In this document: positions 45,989 through 57,558 of the stretch, one piece after another
Layout: every line of letters begins with the position of its first letter
Position numbering within the stretch: position 1 is the stretch's first letter
Assembly: GCA_020746995.1 (NCBI GenBank)
Contig: JAGPXD010000002.1
Location: forward strand, 2,418,001 to 2,482,000
Direction of reading: 5' to 3'
DNA from: Plectosphaerella cucumerina
Taxonomy: Eukaryota; Ascomycota; Sordariomycetes; Glomerellales; Plectosphaerellaceae
DNA: 64,000 nucleotides
Made by a program: the position numbers and the translations under genes
The notes under the pieces: generated by a model
Seen by the model: the letters and a program-made list of their open reading frames with translations, nothing else
What the model was told of the DNA's origin: nothing
Database searches by the model: none

Positions 45989-47516
45989 ATGTCGAGAGCT
46001 CCCTGGGACAAGGTGGCCAGCCATGAGCAGCTCTTCGTGCTCATCACCGGCGCGAACAGGTGCGGCATCCCTAGACACATGCCAGCTCGCCTACCACGTG
46101 CTGACCTGACCGCAGCGGCGTCGGCCTCGGAGCCGGCGAGCGCATGATCGACGAATTCCTCGCCAAACGCTCCCTCTCCTCACACCTCATCCTCATCCCC
46201 ACGGCCCGCAGCGTCCGCAAGTCCCGCGAGACCATCGAAGCCCTCCGAAAACACCTCCACAAGTCCGCCAACTCCGAAGCCTTCGCCGCGCGGGCACGCT
46301 CCCTGTCCTCCGACTCCTCGTACGACCCCCAAGATACAATCGACCGGGTGCACTTGCTGGCCGTCCAGGTCGATCTGTGCAGCCTCGACAGCATCTATGG
46401 CGTGGCCGACCAGCTCGTCGGGGGCACCGTGGGCGACCCCACCGACAAGACCGGGACCGAGTACACCATCCCGAAGCTCGATGCTGTGATCCTGAACGCG
46501 GGCTTCGGCGGCTGGACGCATGTTCACTGGCCTGGGCTTATAAAGATGTTCCTCACCAAAGGCCTTATCCAGATGTGCACATGGCCGACCTTCAAGGTCG
46601 CCGAGCCCGGCCGCGTCGTTAGCCACGAGCCCGCCAAGGGCGGCGAGGTACGTTTGACACTTGATTTATCCTGTCCTTCTTCCTCACATTCGCTAATTGG
46701 CTCCTTCTGCAGTCCTCTCCCCACGTCCTCGGCGAAGTCTTCTGCTCCAACGTCTTCGGCCACTACGTCCTCGTCCACGAACTTCTCCCCCTCCTCAGCC
46801 GCGCATCCCCATCCGAAGCTCCCGGACGCATCATCTGGACCAGCAGCGTCGAACCTGCCGCTCGCCACTTCTCTCTCAACGACCCCCAAGGCATCAAGTC
46901 CAGGGCCCCCTACGAGAGCTCCAAGCGGCTCACCGACCTCCTCGCCCTGACATATCGCTTCCCGGCGTCGCAGAAGCAGGGCGCGACCTCGTTCCTCACT
47001 ATCGAGGACCCCGAGACGCGCAAGGCCAAGCCCTACCCGCCCGTCATATTGCTCACGCACCCGGGCATCGTGCACAGCGCGCTGTTCCCACTGACGTGGG
47101 CGCTCCTGTGGCTGTACAAGCTGGCCATGTATTTGACGCGGTGGATCGGGTCGCCCTGGCACCCGGTAACGGGCTACCTGGGCGCGACAGCGTCGGTATG
47201 GGCGGTGCTCGAGGAGGACCTCGAGACACAGGAGGCGCACAAGGTGAAGTGGGGCTCGAGCACCGATGTCTGGGGCAACGCGCTCATCAAGACGACCGAG
47301 GTTGAGGGGTGGGGCTGGGACGGCACGGTGGTGACCCGCGAGGAGCTGGAGAAGGAGAAGGCGGCGAGGGTGATGCGCCGGTTGAGCGGTCGGCGAGGTG
47401 ACTGCGTGGACACGACGGCCGAGTCCCGGGTTGAGTTTGAGGAGGTGGGAGCCAAGGCCTGGGGCGAGATGGAGCGGCTGCGGCGGGAGTGGGACGGCAT
47501 CACGGGGAGACGGTAG
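45989..47516 (+). CDS. ERG27: 3-keto-steroid reductase Erg27
   Basis: Exons 45989-46059, 46116-46647 and 46713-47516 give 468 residues. Erg27 is a short-chain dehydrogenase/reductase that reduces the C-3 ketone during C-4 demethylation in ergosterol synthesis, in a membrane complex at the ER with Erg25, Erg26 and Erg28. The Rossmann NADPH loop is split by intron 1: LITGAN joins SGVGLGAGE, giving TGxxxGxG at residues 20-27. NAG is present in LDAVILNAGFGG, and the catalytic YxxxK is YESSK with Tyr268 and Lys272. Hydrophobic TWALLWLYKLAMYLTRWIG could be membrane-associated. Intron 1 uses a GTGCGG donor. The extended C-terminus is normal for filamentous fungi. Convergent with the transporter gene, 175 bases apart. 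Confidence 0.92.
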
Positions 47517-47691
47517 CCTCGAGGCAGAGGCTACCGGTGAAGAAGGCATCACGATGAAAAGCAGGACTGCAAGCAACTGCAAAGGGTATATTACTTTGGA
47601 TATCATCTTTAATCCTAATCATGACGGGCGACATTACGAGAAACGCTATCAACAACTGCTGCCTTCCTTGGCCCTTCCTGACATATATGGC

Positions 47692-49468
47692 TCACGCGAC
47701 CTGGCGCATGCCCTCCTCGTCGGACCTGATCCTGCGCATGGCGATCTGCTCCTTGCGGCCAAAGAGACCAAGACACAGAGGAAGGGGCATGACGATGAGA
47801 GCCAGGACAGCCTGGAAGATAAGGGCGTTCTTCATATGGCGCGGGGGGCTCGCGTCGTCGCCGGCCTGGAGGGCATCGGAGATGAGAATGAAGCAACCAC
47901 CAAGAAGCTGGCCACCGGCCCAGGCGACGACGCTGGTGACCTCTGGACTGATGGGGTGGCTCAGCTCGATGAGGTATTCGAGGGCGACGGGGACGAGACT
48001 GAAGCTGGAGGCGCCAAGGATGGATAGAACGACGTAGGGACCCTCGACGCCGCGGGTCTCGGGCATCCAGATGAAGGCGAGGTAGCAGAGGGCGATGATG
48101 GGGACGGCGATTTTGATGGCGAGGAGGAACTTCTTGGTGCGGTCGAGGATGGGGGAGGTGGCGGCGGCGGTGACGAGACCGACGACGATGAGGAGGGCGC
48201 CGCCAATGCCGGCTTCGTCGTCGGTGAGGCCGTAGGGTTTGAGCATTTGGTTGAGGAGGGAGGAGGCGGAGTTGAAGAAGCCAACGTAGAAGGCGAAGGG
48301 GATCAGGATGAGGTAGAGCTCGAGGGAGCGGGAGGCGACGCGCAGCGAGGCGGAGAGGGAGAGCTTCTCGGTCTGGGAGGAGGGGGCGGCCGGGGTCGGA
48401 GGCGCGGCGGGGATGAAGTAGGCGGGGAGGGCGAAGACTGTGGCGATGACGGCGACGTAGAGAACGCCCTGGGACATGTCTTCTGGCTTCGTGACGATGA
48501 AGGGGACGATGAGCTGGCCGAGAGCGGCGCCGAAGGGGTTCGCGAGGCTGGTGAGTGCCGTGGCGGCGACACGGCCGCGGTTGGTGAACCACAAGTCCGA
48601 GTAGCGCGTGGGCGCGGCGAGGACGAAGGGCTGGGCGAGACCGGTGAGGATCTGGCCGAACATGACGACGCCATAGATGCCGCCGCCGGCGCGGGAGGAG
48701 TGGGAGCCGCCGTAGCGGACCCAGTTGCCGACGATGATGAGGGTGGCTGCTGCCATGATGGAGGGCTTGGGACCCCAGTGGAGGACGCGGATGACGACGG
48801 GGGCGACGGCGACGAAGGAGAAGAGGAAGGCGGTGGAGAGCCAGTTGATGTTTGTCTCGGAGGTGCCGTAGTAGGCTGCGGCCGAGGAGGCGACGGGGGC
48901 GAAGGTGAGCCACTGGGGAGAGGGGTGTCAGCGGTGAGAGCGAGGTTGAAGCTTAAGCTGACGGGAATGCAGGGCGGGTGGGTGCGTTCTTCAGCTTTGC
49001 GCAGGGTGTAAGACGATTCGCTCGCCCCGCGATCTGTTCGCGATCAGGCTGCGCCGAAGGGGGATGACCACTCGGCCGAGAGGACGAGGCTTGCGACTTG
49101 ACGACATGTCGTGTATTGGAAATGTGGTGATGTTTGATCACGATTGAAGAAGAATGGCCCGCCCAGAGCACAGCAAAATGAGGGGGAGGAGCAGGGATGG
49201 GAAAGGAAGCAAAATGCAAGAAACTCACATCCCAGCTCACGATGATGTTGAGCAGTGTCAACACGATGAGGCCGAGCCAGCGGCGCTTGTAGGTCTTGTA
49301 GTCGGTGACCTGGCCCTCGGCGACGCTATCGTGACCATCACCGACGGTCGGGTCGAGGGCGCCATCCCGTCGCGACGAAGACTCGGTATCGCGTAGGCGG
49401 AGCTCGAGGTCGACGCCGGCATCCTTGCCGTCGCCGACGGAGCGGTCGCTCTTGTCCGAGGAGGGCAT
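47692..49468 (-). CDS. MFS transporter, FLVCR-like
   Basis: Complement of 47692-48912 and 49229-49468, 486 residues with about 12 hydrophobic segments. The intron is long for this window (316 nt), with a GTGAGT donor, GCTGACACC branch and CCCAG acceptor. The hydrophilic N-terminus (about 60 residues) precedes YKRRWLGLIVLTLLNIIVSWD joined to WLTFAPVASSAAAYYG and INWLSTAFL. This order (W..FAPV, then INWLS) is characteristic of the FLVCR/DIRC2 branch of the major facilitator superfamily. Animal members move haem, choline or other small molecules. The fungal substrate is not known and I do not assign one. Location is presumably the plasma or an internal membrane. An extra small exon inside the long intron is possible, but the junction is already seamless. 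Confidence 0.82.
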
Positions 49469-52129
49469 GGCGGCGGACTGATGTCTTTTCTATTTTGGCT
49501 TCGATCACGTCGTCGGGCCCATTCGACGGACGGTTTTTTGTTCGACGGTAAAAAGCAAGAGGCAAGACCACTGGCAGAGTTGAGACGAGACGAGCACCCC
49601 CTTACTTTATCGGATCTGGCCCACCTTGTAAGGCGAGGACAAGCCAGGAACAGGGGGGCAACAGCGGCACAGGAGATTGAAAAGTGGCCTCGGCTCGCGC
49701 TGGCTGGGGTTTCGGCTCGATTCCTTGGGCGCTAGACGTGATCCGGTCCGGGGAAACGAATGATCTGGGCCCCGTTCAGGTGTCGTTTTGAGGGTCTTGA
49801 GAGGGTCGTGTCGTGTGTTGTTCTCAACTCGCAAATCCTTCCAATCCTTCGAGTTTCAGAGGTTCAGTTCATCAAGAAGAGGAGACTGCGAACGAAGCTC
49901 GATCTCATTGACATGTGGAAAGAGGAGGCGCATACACCGAGTTGATAGGTACGCCCGCAAACCTCACATGGACAGCCACCGTGACCTCGCTTCCCCTCCC
50001 CTCCTTCACCAAACCCCTGTTCAAGTTGGCGGCCATCCTTCCCTCTCCCCTCCTATCTCTCCCTTCCCCTCTCATATCAGCCCTCCAACGCCTGGCGATG
50101 CAACACCACCACCAACCCCCCTGCCTGCCCGTCCTGCTTTCAGACATCCTGCTACCCTGAGCAGCATCCCCCTCACTTTTCATCCTCTCCCCACCGGCCG
50201 CCAACCCCTTTCTAGGCCTAGACTCCATCTCCATTCGGGAACCACCCCCGTCCTCGCATCACCAAGACTGGCCAACGTCGTGCGCCCGGCGCCCTTGGAG
50301 GCGGCCACTTGACCTGCCACCGGTGAGGGGACTTGCCCGCGGGCGAATCCCAGCAAACGCCTTTGTCAACAGATACTCCCCCTCGCCTTGCTGTATCCGG
50401 ATCTCGGCAACCAGCTTGTGGACAAATGGGCGGCGTCCTGGGCAGATGTCCTGCCCGCCATGTCGCCCGCAGGCAAACAGCCTTGGCCAAGCAATCTGTC
50501 CGCGAACTCGTTGGGATGACTGCGTCTTGATTGTGTTGGCCTCGCAGCGCTGGCTATTTTGCCTGAATACGATTATACGAGTATCGCACCCTGGAAGCGG
50601 ACCCTTGACATGGATCCGGATTGCCAACCCCGGCCTGCATTGGGCGGCACGGTCAAAGGATTCCAGACACGATAACATATGGGTTTCTTATCGTGCGGAT
50701 TGGGGAAACGTTCGAAGCGCTCGCTTCTTGGCAGGAATGATTACACTAGAACGTCGAATTCGTAGAGGTGAATGGATGTCATTGAACGTCCTTCCTCACG
50801 GGTACCCGCAACAGCGAGATGCGCCGGAATCGAGACAAAGGCATGCGGGGAACCTGGAGGACCTCGAGTCGTGTGGCGTCGAACACAATGCCCCTGTCCT
50901 ACGCCTTGAGGCCCTGTCCTACGCCTTGAGGATTTATTGGCTTGGTGGCTGCGAAAACTCCATCGAATGGCGTCTCGAGTTATCACATTGTCGTTCCTGA
51001 GGCCAGAGTACAGCATCACACTCCTTTGCCCATTGGTTGAGCGTATGACCAGTGTCGGGTCTTCGATCTGATCTGCATCTTGGTGTCTACCAGTTTCACG
51101 GAACTCCGGCTCTGTGTGACATTACGGCAGCTCCTCGCCGCAAAAGTAATCATTACATCATGGAGAGAACATCATCAAGCATCTCAACCATGTCACGTCG
51201 ACCCATTCAGTCACGACGGAGCCGTGTGTCCCAACCGCAATATCTTCGCTTGCCCGCACACTACCGGCTCAGATATTTCATCTTCTCAACCTTGCTGAGC
51301 CAATGCTTGTCAAAGTTCTTCATTGTGCTCCCTCGGTACTGTAGAAGTAGGTCCTGTCTGTTTGTCTGAGTGGGAGTGGGTGAAAGTATTCCTGGCCGAG
51401 GTATGTATTCATCGTGGCTTTTCTTGATTGAAGTAAGTCTACTGTAACTGCGCATGCCACACAAGAAAGTACGTATACGCCTCCATGACTTAGATGGCGC
51501 ATCTTCAACCCCAGGTTATGTTGTATCGGACTCGATGACCAAGTCTCCATGTCACTGCAGATCTACGCCTAGCACCCACCCGGCAAGAAAGACTCAGCAG
51601 TTGTGATGTGATTTGAAAGAAGCGACGCAGTCTTTATGTTGAGGATCTGGGTTAGCTCAATCTGTTTGTCAGTGTAGGTTTGAGTGCTGATTCCAGTTCA
51701 ACTGCTGCATGTCATGAGGAGTTTGCTACCCTTTTCACCGGGGTACCTAGGTAACCTACTAATACACTCACCGGCATGTTTCAGGCATTTTAATGTGCAA
51801 CTAATTGATAATACACAGAGAAGAGAGCCTGGCGAGGTTGGTCAACTGAGAGGCTAGGCAAGAGAAAACATATTGGCAGTCGAGCTTGACTTGACGCCTC
51901 TTTCACGTTCTCGGGTGTACGTTCCAACCCCAGTCTTTACAAGGAAGCATTATCACAATGATTAAGATGTCTTGTGTTGTGACTGAACTTGTCGTATTCT
52001 ATCCTTGGATGAAGTCCAGCGCTGCGAATAGCTTCCGCCCATTAGACGAAACGTCCCATTCACAGACCGGTCCGAAAGAATAAGCTATGTTCACCAAATC
52101 AGACGCTACCCCATTCTCTCCTGCTCAAC
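49469..52129. other. Gene-free interval with a 20 bp tandem duplication
   Basis: About 2.7 kb between the transporter start and the 3' end of the GMC oxidoreductase gene. Frames near 49760-50680 are short, overlapping and without domains. A perfect tandem duplication lies at 50892-50931. From 51000 to 52130 the sequence becomes AT-richer and shows no gene. The left end probably holds the transporter promoter. Confidence 0.55.
50892..50931. repeat. Perfect tandem duplication of a 20 bp unit
   Basis: Two identical head-to-tail copies of a 20-base unit starting CCCTGTCC and ending CTTGAGG. The lack of divergence suggests a recent duplication. It is non-coding as far as I can see. Confidence 0.9.
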
Positions 52130-53950
52130 CTACGCACATGCAATGATCTTGGCCGCGGCGACCTCGGCGATGCCGTAAGCAGCAGTCTGGATGTGCGCCG
52201 ACGGGATGATGGGGATAATGCTGTTGTCGACAACGCGCAGGTTGGTCGTGCCGTAGACCCTCAGCTCGGCATCGACGACACCGCCGTCCTTGCGCGGCAG
52301 CATGGAGCAGGTACCAACGGGGTGATAGAAGCTTCCCATTGTCTTGACGGCAAAGTCAAGCCACTGGGCGTCAGTCTGGATAGCCTCGCCGGGCTCCGTC
52401 TCCGACGTCCACGCTGAGCGGATGGGCTCCGTGTTTGCGACGCGGCGAGAGAATTTGGCCGCCTCGATGAGCGCACGATGGTCGTACTCGTTGCTCATGT
52501 ACTTGGGGTCGATGACGGGGGCACCGAGGGGCTTCTTGGGGTCGATGTGGACGCTGCCGCGGGAGAAGGGCTGCATCACCGTCGCGATGAGGGTGATGAA
52601 CTTGCCGCCGGTGTAGCCGAGAGCGCCAACGTAGTTGGCCTCGTAAATCAGCTCGATCGCGGGGACCTTGGCGTTGTCGAGGAACTGGAGCTTCTTGGCG
52701 TCGACGACGTTCTTGCTGGAGCCGAAAACGCTGCGGGCGAGGGTCTTCATCTTGGCGTCGAGGCCGAGCTGCTTCCAATTGAGGAAGCCGTAGGCGGCTG
52801 TGGTGTACTCGTAGAGGGAGCGCTCGCCGCCGAGCCACTTCTGCACCTCACCGGTGGCGTTGGCGCCAGCGTTGTCGAAGATGAGGTTGTCGAAGGAGTC
52901 AATGTCGTCCTTGAGCTGGTACGTGTTGGACAGACGGATGTGGTCCTGGTAGTTCTCGCCGACACCGGGGAGGTTGATCAGCGGGGTGACGCCGGCAGCC
53001 TTGATCACGGCGGGCTGACCGACACCTGAGAGCTCGAGGAGGCCAGGGCTCTGAACCGAGCCGGCCGACACGACGACCTCCTTCTTAGCGGTAATGACCT
53101 TTCCGTCGGCAAGGGTGACGCCGGTGGCTTGGTATGCGCCGCCCTTGAGCTTGACCAGGTTGACCTTTCCGACGACGGTACTGGTCTTGACGACGAGGTT
53201 GGCGCCGGCCAGGGGCAGGTAGCTGCTGGCCGAGTAGGAGCGGGTGTTCCTGGTGGTGTCAATGTTGGTGGGCTGGAAGCCAATGCCGATTGGGTTGCCA
53301 CCCATGCTGGCATTGTCATTGACATTGATCCCCAGCTTACGGGCGGCAGGCTGCCAGGCGTTGAGCACGGGGTAGACGACGCGGTTGTAGTAGTTGCGGA
53401 TCGGCCCCGTGTAGCCGTGCCTGTCATTGTCGGAGCCGGTGAAGTTCTCCGACTTTGTCATGGCGTCGATCATGGTGTTCCAACCCCAGCCAGGGTTGCC
53501 AAGCTCCTTCCAGGACTCGTACTCAGGGGCCGAGGCGCGGTCGTAGCATAGGTAGTTCATGGCCGACGAGCCGCCCAGGACCCTGCCGCGGTTGACGGGG
53601 ACGGAGCGTCCCGCGAGGCTCGACTGTCCCACAGTGGTGAAGTTCCAGTCAAGCTCGGAGCCCAGGAGAGACCCGCGGAACCCGGGGATGTTGATCCTCA
53701 GGTCTTCGGGAGCGGCAGGGCCCGCCTCGATCAGCAAGATCTTCGCGTTGGGCAGACCCAAGCTCAGGCGCGTAGCCAGGGCGGTCCCAGCTGTGCCACC
53801 GCCAACGACGATCTAGGGGCCACTGTCAGTTCGATGCTGGTGAGATGGTCTGAACAATAGGATGGCACTAACGTAGTCATACGACTCTTGCTGGGCGGCA
53901 ACCGCGCCAGAGAGCACCGCGATGGCACCGAGTGACTGCAGGAACTTCAT
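52130..53950 (-). CDS. Secreted GMC-family FAD oxidoreductase
   Basis: Complement of 52130-53812 and 53873-53950, 586 residues. The first 19-20 residues (MKFLQSLGAIAVLSGAVAAQ) form a classical signal peptide, so the enzyme is expected outside the cell. Splicing joins QQESYDY to IVVGGGTAGTALATRL, completing the FAD-binding GxGxxG-like motif near 30-35. GMC signature 1 appears in GRVLGGSSAMNYLCYDRAS, signature 2 in GSVQSPGLLELSGVG. The catalytic His lies in MGSFYHPVGTCSM, with the second active-site position in SAHIQTAAYGIAE. The class (CAZy AA3-like: aryl-alcohol, glucose or related alcohol oxidation) is clear, but the substrate is not. Such enzymes often feed peroxide to lignocellulose breakdown. 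The intron uses a GTTAGT donor. Confidence 0.92.
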
Positions 53951-55895
53951 GGTGACGTTGGGCTAGCGGACGATCCCGAGGGTCAAAGCAGAGGAGGGTG
54001 AGCGGGATGACAGGAACACTAAGGGGACAAGACGAGGCGTGATGCTTTTATTCCGCAGCCGCACCGCCTCTCAGTGCCAGGGGTGGCTCAGTAATCGCAA
54101 GGATGTCCTCCATATTGCCTGATGTCGATGCTGCACTTCAGGTGGATTATTGATCCATTAGGAAGCTCCTCTGAGCTCGGCTAATGAGCCTCCAAGGCAG
54201 GCTTATGCCCGAGGAGCAGATGCCCGCATAGAGGCGTCCGATGGACCACTTCAGCGGCCCGACCCCTTGCAAGGAAGAGCGTGGGGTGGGCATGATGGAA
54301 TCAACCGGGCTGGGGCTGGACTGGGCCCTTCGTGGAGACGGTGTAACCGGGCTAACGGACCAACCGGCCTAATGTCAATGTTACGAGTACTGGGTACGGT
54401 AATTGTGCTCAAATTGTAACGGGGAGGGGAGCAGCAATATCGACGTGGTGTAACCACCTCCTCCAATCTCTATGTCTTATGCCCCGTTCATCCCAAAAGA
54501 CTGGAACGACCCAGCAGAGCGGCAACTCTTCAGCAATGCTGTGCCTGCATTTCGTCTCTTGCATAAAGCTCAGCTGCCGACGTTCCATCCGGCCCCCAAA
54601 ACGATAGATATCTCGGCTGCACAAGGTCTCCCTGGATGCCTCGTGTCGTCAGGGTCGCAACGCCGCGTGGCTCATCAAAATTCTCCCGTCCCACGAGGCC
54701 TCCTCATGCCCAGCATGCCTCTTATTCGTGCGGTACTCGTACTGTGCCTCACCCCAGTAATCACGCCTCTGACATGCCCTGCAGGCTTTGTTCGTGCCGC
54801 ATGCAGGCAGGTTTCTCGGACATTGACAAACTCCCCTGTCGTCAGGAACCCTAGCTAGAGCCCTGCAGACGTGACATTGTCCGGCCGAGCGTCCCGGGGG
54901 CCCTCCCCCGCCCCCCACCGCGGAGCTGAGTCCCTCCTCCTCTTGATTCGTTGTTCGACTCACAAAAGGCCGCGGACGGAGCGTTCCCCGGAGGCTAAGC
55001 GTTCGTTAGTGCCAGGTTCGGCACATCTCCCTTGCCAAGGAGCATCAACAGCCCGGGGGAGGGGAAGGGGGGGACGGCCCAGACTTACCCTCAGACCTCT
55101 TTCCACTCCCCAGTCCTGTCCGGGGGGACCGGTCACCGTGATGGCCGAGAACACCGGGGCAGGGCGTAGTGGATTGCCCCGTGGATTCAACACGCTCACC
55201 TTCCTGACCCAGACTAATCAGGGTCCTGGAGTTCTCGTGGACTTCCACTGGGACTTCCACTGGTGTTGGCTGCGCTGTAACCTACGGCGGTCATGCAATG
55301 AACTGACTCGCGCCCAGGGGCTCGCTTATATTCCCTGGCCTTCACCCCCTCTCTCGCACGACACTAGGAAACGTCCAACTCTGCCCGTTGGCGCTAAGGT
55401 TGCAGGGCCTGGCAAGGTGCCTGGAAGTTGCCAGGATTCCAACTTTGGTACTGATGCCCAAAGGAACAAGTCCGCCGCATGTGGAAGCAGGACGACTGCA
55501 ACTCATTGCCTCTTCCGGGATGGCAGAATAGGGGTATCCTGCAAGACACATGCATGAGCGAGTCAGAGTTTGGGGGGGCGTACTGTAAACGACGGCGGCG
55601 TTCAGACCTGAGATGTCGGCTGCTAGAGGCTTTCAGCCGAGAAATCCGACGGCATGGAAGACGAGAAATGAGGAAAGGGGGTTATGCCAGACCCTGGCAC
55701 CGTATTGAGAGCTGCTGCTTCTGGGGCCTGAGCAGCCTGCGTCGATCGTTGTATACAAGGAACAGGTCAGACCACCTTGATGAATGGCGTCGTTTTGTCA
55801 TTTTTGTGTCAGCTTGCTGTGCCCCAAGCTGCCTCTGCACTCATTTCTGCGACGGATTCTTTTTTCGAAGTCAGTCGTTCTGCCGTGTTGACGCA
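53951..55895. other. Divergent intergenic region
   Basis: About 1.9 kb between the divergent GMC oxidoreductase and rhodopsin-domain genes. Frames on both strands (for example 54472-54858) show no domain, and none is supported. A 12-base near-perfect tandem of GGACTTCCACT lies near 55239-55262. The rest is unremarkable. Confidence 0.5.
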
Positions 55896-57201
55896 ATGGC
55901 AGAACTGCCAACGACGATCCGCACAGAGTCAAATGGGCATCTGGTGAGCGGCATCGCGATTGGGTTCGTGTCCGCCTCGGCTGTGTTCGTGGCGGGCAGG
56001 TTCTACACCCGAGCCTTCCTCCTGGGATCGGTTGGAAAGGATGACTGGAGCATGCTGGTGGCGACGGTAAGATCTCTCTCACCTCTTCTCGGTGGTTTGC
56101 TGATGATATCATCAGGTCTTCTCGGCGATCAATTCGATAGCCATGTGCTTTGAGGTGAAGTATGGCATGGGAAGACACAGCGAGAACGTCTCGCCAGAAG
56201 AGGGATTCGAGCAGCTCAAGGTACGTACGCTTCAGGAGAGGTGACACAGGACATGATATTGTTGATGGAATTTGACTGACGTCTACCTTTGCAGTTCCTC
56301 ATGGTGGCCATCCTCAGCTACAACATGGGAATGAACGTGGTCAAACTCGGCTTCCTCTTCCAATACCGACGAATCTTCCAAGACGCCACGATGCAGCGAA
56401 TCTGCTACTGGCTGATCATCTTCGTCTGCTTCTGGGCAGCCTTGCAGGCTAGCCTTCTTGGCGTTGCCTGTTTGCCAATTGGAATCCTTGTGCCCAGCAT
56501 GGCCGGCAAGTGCCTCGACACCCTGCCCGTCTGGTACTTTTCCTCGGGCATGAGCATGGCAACAGACATTATCATCTTCGCCGTCCCGATACCTTCGGTG
56601 CTGAAGCTTCAGCTGCGGATGAAGCAGAGGATCATCGTGCTGGGAATCTTCTGCCTCGGTTTCTTGTGAGTGTTTCCCCTTCGGAACCAGGAGACCATTT
56701 GCTGACTTTGTTCCGTCCAGTGTTTGCATCATCTCCATCTACCGCATGTTCACCCTCAAGCCAAGCGTCATCAGCACCGACCCTTCATGGGAGAATATTG
56801 GCGCGGCCATCTGGTCCTGCATCGAGTTGAACGTGTCCATCATCGCGTCCACGCTGCCGACACTGAGACCACTCGTCGCTCGCCTCATACCCGGCTTCGG
56901 TCTCTCATCGGCGGGCAACGACCGCACGACATACCTGCGCTACGGTTCCGAGTCGGCGGCCATCCGCGCTGGCGCCTTCAAGTCGGCGACGACGGATAGC
57001 AGGCGGACCAAGATGAAGAGCATCAGCACCGAGGAGCTGGCGCTCGACGACATGAGGCCCAGCCCATCGGGGAGCGTTACGACGGGGATATACGCTCACG
57101 CCTCGGCGGATCCGCACAAGACCTTCTACCCCGACGCTGAGAATGACGGAAGTCATATCGTGATGGAGACGAAGATTTCCATTAACTCAACGGTGCGGTA
57201 G
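55896..57201 (+). CDS. Rhodopsin-domain integral membrane protein (Pth11-like group)
   Basis: Exons 55896-56066, 56116-56220, 56295-56665 and 56721-57201 give 375 residues. The protein has about seven hydrophobic segments, starting with GIAIGFVSASAVFVAGRFYTRAF. Family marks of the fungal rhodopsin domain are present: the R-FYTR motif after TM1, GKDDWSML before TM2, the KYGMGRH turn, and a run from LSYNMGMNVVKLGFLFQYRRIF through TM3-4. Late hydrophobic segments include FFVCIISIYRM (joined across intron 3) and IWSCIELNVSIIASTLPTLRP. The C-terminal 90 residues are cytosolic and Ser/Thr-rich. No CFEM domain is present. The family is greatly expanded in plant-associated Pezizomycotina and includes candidate receptors, but ligands are unknown. 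Confidence 0.87.
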
Positions 57202-57558
57202 GGTCGGTATTTTTGCTTTGTGGCGGCGAGAAGGCGTTTATGTGTACGAGAAGGGCAGGCCAGAAGGATTGAGTGAAACTTCATTCGTAAGGGCGGTTTC
57301 CGCCGTGAACTTTGTTTGTGGGTATGAATCGACTTGTGGTGGCCGATAAGAAGTTTCGACGGCGATGTTCCTGATGGGTTTGACGAGATGCCATCTTCTC
57401 GTCTTCAGAGATTACTGGTCTGTCACCTCTCTACGTTGGTTTTGCAAACATAGGCACATGCCAGACTCTTAGTGGAGCTGCATACGCCGAGGCTTTCATG
57501 TTACCATGATGGTCCATGTTTGGGCTTTTGACCGAATACAGAAGACCTAGGAATGTTG
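57202..57558. other. Convergent 3' region
   Basis: About 360 bp between the 3' ends of the rhodopsin-domain and methyltransferase genes. It holds their 3' untranslated regions and no other visible feature. Confidence 0.5.

Noticed and set aside
48247..49011. Plus strand frame of 254 codons rich in Gly and Glu
   Set aside because: Antisense of the MFS transporter gene; its extreme composition mirrors Pro/Ser/Leu codons on the coding strand.
54472..54858. Plus strand frame of 128 codons starting MSYAPFIPKDW
   Set aside because: Attractive start but no domain, low-complexity continuation and an overlapping frame on the other strand; not enough to call a gene.
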